A stretch of 64,000 bases of DNA, taken from assembly GCA_035504235.1 (NCBI GenBank), contig DATJSH010000281.1, positions 1 through 64,000 of the forward strand. The letters run 5' to 3'. The stretch comes from DATARH01 sp035504235 (GTDB taxonomy: Bacteria > Pseudomonadota > Alphaproteobacteria > ATCC43930 > CGMCC-115725). Below the pieces are notes generated by a model. The model searched no databases. It had not been told where the DNA came from and saw nothing but the letters and a program-made list of their open reading frames with translations. How positions within the stretch are numbered: position 1 is the stretch's first letter; each line of letters starts with the position of its first letter. Made by a program: the position numbers and the translations under genes. Below are positions 46,482-55,174 of this stretch, piece by piece.

Positions 46482-49300
46482 AGCGTCACCGCCGTCAATT
46501 GCGTTGGCAGGATCGCCTGCGATCTGCGGAACGGGTTGGGCGGAAGCGTCGCCGGCGAAACGCCTGGCGTGAGCGGCGTCGGCGCCCCCTGAGTGGTGGC
46601 GCTGGTCGCCTGATCCGGGTTCTGCTGCAGGTTCAGCGTGCGCGCCTGGCGCAGCGCTTCGATGGCTGCGCCATTGAGGCCTTCCGCCTGATCGACCTGC
46701 GCCTGCAGATAATAGAGCCAGGGATTTTGAGGATCGGCCTGCATGCCCTTTTTGATGTAGTCGTTGGCCGCGCTGTACTCGTGCGCGAGGATCGCCCCCG
46801 AGATCACGCCACGTAGGACCTGCATATTATCCGAATCCTGGTCATACGCCTTCTTGAATTCTTCCATCGCCTCAGTTGAGCGTCCCCCCGACGCGTAAAT
46901 CCGTCCAGCGCACAGCAGCAGGTCCGTATTGTCGGGATTGTCGTTAAGATATTGTGAAATCTTGTCCCATGCGCCGGCGTAGTCGCCCCGGTCGCGCAGC
47001 TTATCCGCTTCGCGCACCGCCAGCGTGATGTATACCGGCGTCAGGTCCTCACGGTTCGAACTGTTGACAAGCCCGCTGGCCGTGATCTGCGCCAAGACTT
47101 GCGCCGCCTCGTCGTCGTGGCCGCCCTTCAGCATCAGCAACATCGCGTAGTCGGCGCCGGCCTTCACCGATTGCGGACCGCCTTTCGCGTAAACGGCGCG
47201 GGTTATCTCGATGGCCGTATCGGGATCGTTCAGATCCTTCATGATGACGAAAGGCGCCTGGCGCTTTTCGTCGGTCTGCACCTCGGGATCGGTATAGAGC
47301 CGGACAAGCACAGCCTTGGCGCCGGCGATATCGCCGCTCTTGGCCATCTGCTTGGCTCTCTCGATGGTGCCGCGCACGTAGATGCGGTCACGGAAGTTCT
47401 TGATGTCTTCAGTGCGTTGCGCCGGCGGGATGCTGTTGATCAGATCGAGCGCCCGCACCCAGTGGTCCTGCTGAACGTCGAACATCGCCGCGACCATGAT
47501 GCTGATCGGGGTGTCGCCGGACGCCCGCGGATCGACCACCGCGTAGGCCTTCTGCATGTTGTTTTCGCCGGCCAAGAACCGGGCATAGTCGAGGCGGATC
47601 CACGGCTCCCGGGGATCGAGCGCGATCGCCTGCTGGAACTTGGCGTCGGCCGTCGCATTGTCGCCATTCGCCGAGGCGGCCTTAGCCTCTTCGCGCAGCT
47701 TCACGGCCGGGCCGCCGCCACCGGAGGCCATAGCCTTCTCGAAGCGCGCGCGTTCGGCTGGGCCCATCCGGCTCTTCATCTGATCGAGCTCGGCGGTCTT
47801 GTTCTGCGCTTGCAGCGCATTCGCCAGCCCCATCTGCGCGTCCGGGTTGCCCGGGCGCAGCCGCAAGACCTCGCGATAGGTGCCTTCCGCCGCCGCCGCC
47901 TGACCCGCCTTGGTCTCGATATCGCCGAGCACCATCAGCGCGCCCCATTCATCGCCGCGGGGATGCGCCAAGAGCGGCCCCAATATCGCTCGCGCCTGCG
48001 CATAGTTTTTCGCGGCGGCGGCGCGTTTGGCCTCGTCGACCCGGCCCCAGAAGATCACGCTGTCGAGCGCCGGGCCGATCGATCGGCGCTGCTCGGGCGC
48101 CTGCTTCAGCGCGCGTTCCAGGTAGTCGCGCGCCTCGCCGAAGCGCTGCTGGCGCTGGCGCAAGAGACCCATTCCGGCCAAGGCTTGCGCATCGTTGGGA
48201 TTGGCTCTCAGCTCGGCGCGAAACTCCTTCTCGGCCTCAGCCAGCCTTCCCCGCTTGAGGTCGACATACCCTTGCGACCCCCCCTCACCGGCAGGCTGGT
48301 TCTTGAGGTCGGCCAGCAGTTGCTGGACATCCGTGTCGTTGGGATATTGCGCAAGATATTGCTGAAACGCCTGCCTCGCGTAGGGAGCGCCGCCGAGCCA
48401 GCTCAGGGTCTGCTTCCAGGCCTGGACCGCCTGGGCGCCGACGATCGGGTTCTTGCTCAACTGGACGAGGATCGCGATCCCCTGCTTTCGCGTCTGTTCG
48501 CGATAGGTGTAGATCTCGCCGAGCGACAGCCTGAGCTGCGGGTCATTGGGCGACGCCTGGACCAGGCGCTCCATTCCCTGCCGCGCTTCGTCCCAGCCCT
48601 CCGGCGTTCCGGCCAGCGTCATGTAATACTCGACACCGTAGCCGGGCGGTGGCGGACCGCGGAAAATCTCCTTGTATTTCTGGACCGCCTCCTCGGTTTG
48701 GCCGGATTGCGCCAAGCGGCGGGCCTCGTTGATGTCGCTCGATCCGATCTTGCCGGTGCGGATCGCCGATTGCAGGTCGGCGATGTGCGAATCATTGGGC
48801 GAGACCTGCTGCAGCTTGGCCAGATAACGCTGCGCGTCGGCCGGCTTGTTCTGCTGCATCGAGAGCATGCCGTACTGGAACAGCGCGTCGGGGTTGTTGG
48901 GATCGATCGCCAGCACTTGGTTGAGCGCTTCGGCGGCCAGGTCGGGACGATCCTTGAGTCGCCAGAAGTTGGCTTTTTCGAGCAGCACCTGCTCGGCGTT
49001 CGGTGGCCCGGGGGGTGGCAATTCCGCAGCCGGTTGCTGGCCTGGCTGCGTCGTCTGCGGCTTGGCGCCCTGCGTTTGCGCCGCTTGAGGCCGAGCGGCT
49101 GACGGCTGAGCGGCTTGTCCCTGCGGCTGAGCCGCCGGCGGCGGCGCCTGTTGCGGCGGAGCGCTTTGCTGCTGCGCCAGCGCCGGGGTCAGCCCTACAA
49201 AAGCCAGCCCTGCGGACGCTACAACGGCGAGGGTGGCAGCGCGGGCGCTACGCGCCACTCCGCCATCTCGCAACAGGCTCGGCCCAACCACGCACCACAT
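46478..49300 (-). CDS. BcsC-like periplasmic TPR protein lacking the barrel
   Basis: A 940 aa exported protein made almost wholly of TPR repeats, matching the periplasmic scaffold half of BcsC (GVEYYMTLAGTPEGWDEARQGM; TYREQTRKQGIAILVQL). A signal peptide ends near TPALAQQQ (about residue 43), followed by a Gln/Pro/Ala-rich linker. It ends PPNPFRRSQAILPTQ, close to where the barrel would start in a whole BcsC, and no barrel follows. ATG 49300 lies 20 bp after the bcsAB stop; a longer upstream frame overlaps bcsAB and has no signal sequence. It probably guides the glucan across the periplasm to the separate barrel protein. Confidence 0.85.
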   Translation of the reverse strand: MWCVVGPSLLRDGGVARSARAATLAVVASAGLAFVGLTPALAQQQSAPPQQAPPPAAQPQGQAAQPSAARPQAAQTQGAKPQTTQPGQQPAAELPPPGPPNAEQVLLEKANFWRLKDRPDLAAEALNQVLAIDPNNPDALFQYGMLSMQQNKPADAQRYLAKLQQVSPNDSHIADLQSAIRTGKIGSSDINEARRLAQSGQTEEAVQKYKEIFRGPPPPGYGVEYYMTLAGTPEGWDEARQGMERLVQASPNDPQLRLSLGEIYTYREQTRKQGIAILVQLSKNPIVGAQAVQAWKQTLSWLGGAPYARQAFQQYLAQYPNDTDVQQLLADLKNQPAGEGGSQGYVDLKRGRLAEAEKEFRAELRANPNDAQALAGMGLLRQRQQRFGEARDYLERALKQAPEQRRSIGPALDSVIFWGRVDEAKRAAAAKNYAQARAILGPLLAHPRGDEWGALMVLGDIETKAGQAAAAEGTYREVLRLRPGNPDAQMGLANALQAQNKTAELDQMKSRMGPAERARFEKAMASGGGGPAVKLREEAKAASANGDNATADAKFQQAIALDPREPWIRLDYARFLAGENNMQKAYAVVDPRASGDTPISIMVAAMFDVQQDHWVRALDLINSIPPAQRTEDIKNFRDRIYVRGTIERAKQMAKSGDIAGAKAVLVRLYTDPEVQTDEKRQAPFVIMKDLNDPDTAIEITRAVYAKGGPQSVKAGADYAMLLMLKGGHDDEAAQVLAQITASGLVNSSNREDLTPVYITLAVREADKLRDRGDYAGAWDKISQYLNDNPDNTDLLLCAGRIYASGGRSTEAMEEFKKAYDQDSDNMQVLRGVISGAILAHEYSAANDYIKKGMQADPQNPWLYYLQAQVDQAEGLNGAAIEALRQARTLNLQQNPDQATSATTQGAPTPLTPGVSPATLPPNPFRRSQAILPTQLTAVTL

Positions 49301-49320
49301 TCGCCGATCCGCCCGCCTGC

Positions 49321-52300
49321 TCAATTCACCGGCCTGCCGCCCAACCGTCCGGTTGCCAGCCGGCGCAATAGCCAGTAAGCGACCAGCGCGATGATCAACA
49401 CGCCCAACAGCGTGAACAGGATCAAAATCAGCGGCGAGTTGCCCAGCCACCAGCGCAGCTTGGTCAACGTCGGCAGATGCCCGACCGAATATTCATCGCC
49501 GATGCGGAAGCTCGCGACCCGGCCCGAGCCGGCGATCATCAAATCACCCTGGATCAGCGGGTTGAGCTCGCGGTTGCGGAACGTCCGGATCACGGTCAGC
49601 AGCTGGTCCGGGCTCGACCCGGTGATGATCACCGCGCTTCGGCCCGAGTGCAGCGGCGACTGGAGGCCGATCATCGCCGCCAGATTATCGCCCTGCGAGA
49701 CGAGCAGTTGGTCAACCCGCTGGCGCTCCGCTTGCGCGTTCGGATCGAGCACCGTGTAGACGCGATCGAGCGCCGAGGTCATGCCGACACGCAAATGCCC
49801 GCCCTCGACGCGCAGCTTGCTGTTTTGCGCCCAGCGCGAGATGAGCGGCTGGTGCGCGAGCGAGCCGATGACCAAAAGGTCTTTGTCGGCGACCTGGTCG
49901 ACCCCGTTTGCGGTCACGACGGTGGCATGCACTGCGGGAAAGCCGGTCGAGTCGCCCATCATGCCCATCAGCTCGAGATACGCCTCGATATCCTGCGGCG
50001 TAAGCTGGTCGGGCATCACGACGGCCGTCTCGGAGAGGTCGGCCATCCTTGTGTACGGGTAGCCGGAATTGGCGAAGAACGCCAAGTTCGGCAGCGAGGC
50101 GAAGCGCTCGGTCTTCGACAGGTCGATCGTCGAATCGGGGTCGATCGACTCCTGGATGTTGTTCGGCAGGACGTCCTGGCACTCGCCGATCTTGACCGGC
50201 CGCAGGTCGTAATAGAACTGCAGCTGGTTCTGCCCGAAGACGTAATAGGGTGGCACCCGCACCGTCTGCTCGTTCATCACGAAGTCGGGCGATACGATGT
50301 CCTTGACCTGCTGGACGACCCCTTCCTTCGTCAGCGGCAGACTGCGCAGGTAAGAGTTGTTGATCGACACGTCGAGCCGCGACTCGGGGAAATTCATCCA
50401 GGTGCCCGCCGGATAGCGGTAGCGGATGTCGAGCGGGATGCCGGTATTGCCCCACACGAAAAGGTCGGGGGCGGTGCGGAAATTCAGCGTCAACAGTCCG
50501 GGCACCAGGCCGGTGCCTTGCAGATCCGTCGGCTGCACCAGCTCGCCGAAATGTACCGGCCGGTCGATCGGGACCCAGCGCGGCGCATCGTAAGGTTTGC
50601 GGGCCGGAATGTCGGGAGCGCCGACGACCTGCGTCTCGCCGCTGAGCGCGCGCGCCCCCAGGGTCAGCGTATCGGCGGCCGCGGCAAGCTCCTTGGCGTC
50701 GCGTCCCATGACCAGCAGCAGCTTGGCCTCGGAATTGTTCGGGTTCGTCACCACGGCAATCGTCGGACCGGTGATGTCGGGCAGCGTGATCCCGGCCGGC
50801 TTTTCGGCATTGGTGGCGAACACCACCGCGTTGTTGGTGGGGATCGTGTCGAGGCTCGTCGGGAACGTCGCCCCCTTGTACGAGGCGAGCCCGCCAAACC
50901 AGGACGCGACGGTGCCGGCCGCCTGCAAGGTCGAGGTGGAGACCTTCGAGGCGAAGACAAACGGCAGGGTCAGCCCCTGCATGTCCTTGGAATCGTAGAA
51001 CGGCGCCGGGAGTTGCGACAGATCGTTGGGCAGCAGCAGTTTTTGCAGTTGCGTCGTGATCTGGGTCGTGTTGCTCAACACCAGCCACAAGCTCGAGTGC
51101 AGCGGGTCTTCGCAGCCCAGCGTGTAGTGGCCGATAAAGCGGAACAGGATGCGGTTATCCGGCTGGATCAGCACCGGGTTGATCGGCAGCTCGGCCGTAT
51201 CGCCGGACGACTTGTCCTTGGGCAGCGGGATGTTGCCGACGACCTCACCATTGAGCAGCACCGTCAGATGGCTGAGCTCGGGGATCAGGGCCGGCGAATA
51301 GGCGAATGTCAGGTCGATCTTGCCCCCCGTCACCGTTTCGTCGCGGCGCACGGTGAACGGCAGGCTGCCTTCGCCCTGCACACCGATGAGCCGGATCGGC
51401 GAGTTGGCGCCCAGATCTTTTAGGGTCAGCTCTTGGGTGCGCACGCTCCCGAGCCCCGGGGCGTTCGCCGTTGCCGGCGCTGCCGCCGGCCCGGGAAGGC
51501 CCGGGTTGTTGCTTGGCGTCGTGCTCTGCGCCGCCGTTCCGGCCGGCCCGGGCTGCGTGCCCGCCGGCGCCGGCAACGGTACTTGCGCGCCTTGCGGCGG
51601 CGGCGCGGCCGCACCGGTCAGCGGCCCCGGCCCCATCTGCCCGACACCCGCCGAGGGCGGGGCGGAAGGCGACGTTGGCATATTGGTCGGCGCCGCGTTG
51701 GTCTGGGCCGAGGCGGTGCCGCCGAACGCCAGCGCGCCAAGCCCCAATCCGATAGCGAGCAACAGGCTCGGCGCCACGCGCTCGCGCTGACGCTCGCGTG
51801 CTGGAGCCGGCGCTGCGGGTCGCAAACCACGCGGCGCGAACAAACCGCCGATGCTGCCGAGAATTTCCCGAACCGAACGCAGCGGCCGATCCACCGGATG
51901 CTCCTCCCAGTCGAGCCACGCATCGGCGCGGCACAGAACCACCCGGACGAGGTCGCGCTGCTGACGCAGCGTCAATTCTTCGAAGGCCACGCGCAGTGTC
52001 TCCCCATCCCACCCGACAACCCGCCCCGGCAATACCGCGGTTCGGTCGCCGATCGGCAACTCGATCTGCACCATATCGCCGAGCTCTACCCCTGACGGAC
52101 GCGCTGCAGCGAACATGCCACCGGTCGTTGACAGGTTGCGTGAACGGGTCACCAGCGATTGCCCGTCGGGCAAGTAAATCACGCCCGGCATCTCGAGCCC
52201 AAGGCGCACCGAACTGCGCAGCTGCCGGGTTTCGCGGCCCACCGCGACGGCGGCGCCGATCGTCAGCAAGTTGAAGATCGCCCAGGCGACGTTGAGCATC

Positions 52301-53907
52301 AGCACTTCGCTGTCGATGAAATCGCTCAAAATCCACCGGACGATGCCGATGATCAGCGCGACGACCAGCAACGCGATGATGATCAGGTGCGGGCGGACGA
52401 TTTTGTAATCGAAATAATCGCGCGGCAGCAGGCCGCCTTTTTCGGTGACGTTGAACTTGCCGCGCTTGGGGTTGACCAATGTCGCCAGCGTCGGACGCAA
52501 GATGTACAGCGCGAGCACGCTCTCGTAGATCTCGCCCCAAAACGAGTGGCGATAGCGCGATTGCAGGCGCGAGTTGGTCACCGTCGAATGGATCAAGTGC
52601 GGCGCGGCGTAGACGATAACCATAAGCCCGCTCGCCGCGATGATGTTCAGCCGAAACATCAGATAGCAGAGCGGCGCGGTGAGAAACACGAAGCGCGGCA
52701 ACCCGAAGAAGAAGTGCAGCATCGCGTTCAGGTAGCAGATGCGCTGGCCGAAACGCAGGCCGCGGCCAAAGAGCGGATTGTCGACCCGGAATATCTGCGT
52801 CATGCCGCGAGCCCAGCGCATGCGCTGACCGACATGGATGGCCAGACGCTCCGTCGCCAGCCCCGCGGCAAGCGGCAGCCGCAGATAGGCCGAGTTCCAA
52901 CCCGCGCGGTGGAGGCGCAACGCTGTGTGCGCGTCCTCGGTAACCGTCTGGATGGCGAAACCGCCGATCGACTCGACGGATTCGCGCCGCATCACGGCGC
53001 AGGAGCCGCAGAAGAATGCGGCATTCCACAGATCGTTGCCGTCCTGGATCAGCCCATAGAAAAGCTGACCCTCGTTCGGCACCGTCGTTCCGGCGGCGAG
53101 GTTTCGCTCGAACGGGTCGGGCGAATAGAAGTGGTGCGGGGTCTGCACCAGCGCCAGGCGCTGATCGCGCAGGAACCAGCCGATCGTTAGCTGGAGGAAG
53201 GCGCGGGTCGGCACGTGGTCGCTGTCGAACAGCGCGAGCAGTTCCCCGTCGGTCACCGAGAGCGCGTGATTGAGGTTGCCGGCCTTGGCGTGCAGGTTGT
53301 TGTCGCGGGTGATGTAGCCCACGCCGCACGCCTCGGCGAACTCGCGGAACTCCTCGCGACGGCCGTCGTCGAGAATGTAGATCTTGAGCTTTTCGAGCGG
53401 ATAATCGACCGACAGCGCGCCCAGCACCGTGTTCTGCACCACCGACAGCGGCTCGTTATAGGTCGGGATGAACAGGTCGACGGTCGGCCATTCGGCGATA
53501 TCGTCGGGCAGCGCCACCGGCGGCCGATGCAAGGGCCACGCCGTCTGGATGTAGCCCAGCATCAGCACCAGCCAGGCGTAGAGCTCGGCGAGGATCAAGC
53601 CGATCCCGAGGAACGCCTCGATCTCCGACGGGAATGTCAGCGTTTCCGTGAGCCGCCACCAGATGTATCGGGTGGACACCACGATCGAAAGAGTGATCAG
53701 GATCAGCGTCACGCCACGCGACGGCTGGCCGCGAATGACCAGCATCGCGAGGATCGTCAGCACCGCGAACAACGCCTGTGAAACGAGATCGAGCGGCGTG
53801 ATGACGACGATGCCCAGGAGAAAGACGCCGACAACGATCAATACCGCCACGATCAGGCTATGGCCCGCCATCTCGGATTCGCCGATGCGTCTCAGTCTCC
53901 CCAGCAT
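49321..53907 (-). CDS. bcsAB: Fused cellulose synthase BcsA-BcsB
   Basis: A 1528 aa inner-membrane processive GT2 synthase that polymerises UDP-glucose and translocates the chain. BcsA part: LDD (179-181), DSD (228-230), TED (323-325), QRMRW (361-365), flanked by membrane helices, then a PilZ domain with RSSVR (564-568) and NLSTTGG (591-597) for c-di-GMP. A Pro-rich linker and a signal-like hydrophobic segment near 711-735 (LLLAIGLGLGALAFGG) lead into BcsB (TLGCEDPLHSS, carbohydrate-binding domains) and a last helix ILILFTLLGVLIIALVAYWL. Such a fusion is known from Komagataeibacter AcsAB. ATG 53907 was chosen as the last start before the first helix. Confidence 0.95.
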   Translation of the reverse strand: MLGRLRRIGESEMAGHSLIVAVLIVVGVFLLGIVVITPLDLVSQALFAVLTILAMLVIRGQPSRGVTLILITLSIVVSTRYIWWRLTETLTFPSEIEAFLGIGLILAELYAWLVLMLGYIQTAWPLHRPPVALPDDIAEWPTVDLFIPTYNEPLSVVQNTVLGALSVDYPLEKLKIYILDDGRREEFREFAEACGVGYITRDNNLHAKAGNLNHALSVTDGELLALFDSDHVPTRAFLQLTIGWFLRDQRLALVQTPHHFYSPDPFERNLAAGTTVPNEGQLFYGLIQDGNDLWNAAFFCGSCAVMRRESVESIGGFAIQTVTEDAHTALRLHRAGWNSAYLRLPLAAGLATERLAIHVGQRMRWARGMTQIFRVDNPLFGRGLRFGQRICYLNAMLHFFFGLPRFVFLTAPLCYLMFRLNIIAASGLMVIVYAAPHLIHSTVTNSRLQSRYRHSFWGEIYESVLALYILRPTLATLVNPKRGKFNVTEKGGLLPRDYFDYKIVRPHLIIIALLVVALIIGIVRWILSDFIDSEVLMLNVAWAIFNLLTIGAAVAVGRETRQLRSSVRLGLEMPGVIYLPDGQSLVTRSRNLSTTGGMFAAARPSGVELGDMVQIELPIGDRTAVLPGRVVGWDGETLRVAFEELTLRQQRDLVRVVLCRADAWLDWEEHPVDRPLRSVREILGSIGGLFAPRGLRPAAPAPARERQRERVAPSLLLAIGLGLGALAFGGTASAQTNAAPTNMPTSPSAPPSAGVGQMGPGPLTGAAAPPPQGAQVPLPAPAGTQPGPAGTAAQSTTPSNNPGLPGPAAAPATANAPGLGSVRTQELTLKDLGANSPIRLIGVQGEGSLPFTVRRDETVTGGKIDLTFAYSPALIPELSHLTVLLNGEVVGNIPLPKDKSSGDTAELPINPVLIQPDNRILFRFIGHYTLGCEDPLHSSLWLVLSNTTQITTQLQKLLLPNDLSQLPAPFYDSKDMQGLTLPFVFASKVSTSTLQAAGTVASWFGGLASYKGATFPTSLDTIPTNNAVVFATNAEKPAGITLPDITGPTIAVVTNPNNSEAKLLLVMGRDAKELAAAADTLTLGARALSGETQVVGAPDIPARKPYDAPRWVPIDRPVHFGELVQPTDLQGTGLVPGLLTLNFRTAPDLFVWGNTGIPLDIRYRYPAGTWMNFPESRLDVSINNSYLRSLPLTKEGVVQQVKDIVSPDFVMNEQTVRVPPYYVFGQNQLQFYYDLRPVKIGECQDVLPNNIQESIDPDSTIDLSKTERFASLPNLAFFANSGYPYTRMADLSETAVVMPDQLTPQDIEAYLELMGMMGDSTGFPAVHATVVTANGVDQVADKDLLVIGSLAHQPLISRWAQNSKLRVEGGHLRVGMTSALDRVYTVLDPNAQAERQRVDQLLVSQGDNLAAMIGLQSPLHSGRSAVIITGSSPDQLLTVIRTFRNRELNPLIQGDLMIAGSGRVASFRIGDEYSVGHLPTLTKLRWWLGNSPLILILFTLLGVLIIALVAYWLLRRLATGRLGGRPVN

Positions 53908-54052
53908 CCCCTGAACCTTCTCCACCAAGCTTATCGACAGAACCCGGTGTTGCCGACCGCAAGCGCAATGACCCGACCGCACCACGCCGTCGGGCGTCCC
54001 CCAAAACTGTTACCCTCGTCGTCTCCTCACGCTCGTTACGCCGCACCCCACC

Positions 54053-54922
54053 CTAACGTGACCGCCCCGCGGGAGGCGTGAGGCCGGGACTATGTCGGGC
54101 GCGCTCGCGCGGATCGGGGAGCCGGCTGCGTCCGCCAGAGAGCCGCCCGAATACCGCGTCGAGCGAGCGTTCGTTGCGCTCCTGCCCTTCGCTCGCGGGC
54201 GGCGGCGCCTCAGTGGCCACCGGGCCAACCTTCTGATCGTCGTCGCGATAGGCGCCGCCGAGCAGGCCGCCGGTCGGCGCCGGAGCGCTTTCGCTTGATG
54301 GCATTTGCGGCGCCGGGGTCGGCGAAGGCGCAGCCGGCAAGGGTGCAGCCGGCATCGGCGACGCGGCGGGTGGCGGTGGCGCCGAGATAAAAGGCGGCCG
54401 TTGCCCGGCCTCGTCAACCGGCCCCGTGTGCAAGGACCTCCGTCCTCCGGCGTCGAGCGCGAACGGTCCGGCAGCGCCGGCTTGCTCCGGCGCCGGAGCC
54501 ATCGGAACGGGGGCGATGATCGCCGGTCCGCGCCCTGCGCCCCCGGCGTCTTCGTGCTGTTCGGGGCTTGCCTCTTCGCGAACCACGGCTCTCGCGGTTT
54601 CTTCGGGCGCCGGAACCTGGGGCTCTTCGCGAACCACGACCCGGTCGCTCTCATGCGTTGCGGGCCTTGCTTCCGGCACCATCACGACTCGGGTCTCGGC
54701 CTGATCGGGAAATTGGTCCGGGGGATATTCTTCCTTGAGCTGCGTATTTTGGCGCGGCGCAGCGACAGGTTCGTCCTGCGGCACTTGAGCGTTGTCTGCC
54801 CGCTGCTGCTGGAGAGTCACCACAGAATCGGTGATTTCTCGGGCTCCCGCGAACTCCCGATAGCGAAGCTCCGGAGTTTGCAGCCAGGAAAACAAATGCT
54901 CAACGTCGTCGTCGTGATCCAT
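54053..54922 (-). CDS. Proline-rich BcsH/BcsP/BcsO-like cellulose accessory protein
   Basis: A 289 aa protein, Pro/Ala/Glu-rich and probably disordered. Two short elements stand out: an N-terminal DDDVEHLFSWLQTPELRYRE (LF..L....YRE), like the opening of BcsR, BcsP, BcsO and BcsH (CcpA), and a C-terminal RSLDAVFGRLSGGRS, like the closing element of BcsH and BcsO. It heads the cellulose island, as such proteins often do. The start is set at ATG 54922, where the conserved element begins and which lies downstream of a candidate promoter; an in-frame ATG at 55102 would precede the promoter. Role inferred: organising synthase complexes in the membrane. Confidence 0.65.
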   Translation of the reverse strand: MDHDDDVEHLFSWLQTPELRYREFAGAREITDSVVTLQQQRADNAQVPQDEPVAAPRQNTQLKEEYPPDQFPDQAETRVVMVPEARPATHESDRVVVREEPQVPAPEETARAVVREEASPEQHEDAGGAGRGPAIIAPVPMAPAPEQAGAAGPFALDAGGRRSLHTGPVDEAGQRPPFISAPPPPAASPMPAAPLPAAPSPTPAPQMPSSESAPAPTGGLLGGAYRDDDQKVGPVATEAPPPASEGQERNERSLDAVFGRLSGGRSRLPDPRERARHSPGLTPPAGRSR

Positions 54923-55018
54923 AATGCTAGCAGTCACCACTTTTCCGCGAGTACCATTTGTCTCGTTGATTGGCCTCTTACGATAGACACTTTGCTTACT
55001 GCCGACCAACGGGATTTC

Positions 55019-55024
55019 ATTATA
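55019..55024 (-). promoter_or_regulatory. Candidate -10 element of the cellulose island
   Basis: On the minus strand a perfect TATAAT lies 97-102 bp upstream of ATG 54922, in the A+T-rich gap between the transketolase-like gene and the cellulose genes. No good -35 is found at 17 bp spacing, so the promoter may need an activator or use an alternative -35. Confidence 0.35.
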
Positions 55025-55174
55025 TTCGAAACATCTGATGTCGGTGCGGAAGAGACCAATCTTGTAACAAGTTGAAACAACGCCAGGTTGATAGCCTCCC
55101 ATGCGATTGAGGGACGCTTTGCGCCTGCCCGGCGTCGCCGCGATCGCATCCTAGCACCGTAATTTTGTAAAAAG

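Noticed and set aside
44487..49300. bcsC as a single gene broken by a frameshift
   Set aside because: Both parts have a signal peptide, a start codon and a clean 4-bp overlap, and they share a homologous N-terminal unit, so two genuine genes are more likely.
54923..55102. 60-residue N-terminal extension of the BcsH-like protein
   Set aside because: It would start upstream of the candidate TATAAT, and the recognisable motif begins directly after ATG 54922.
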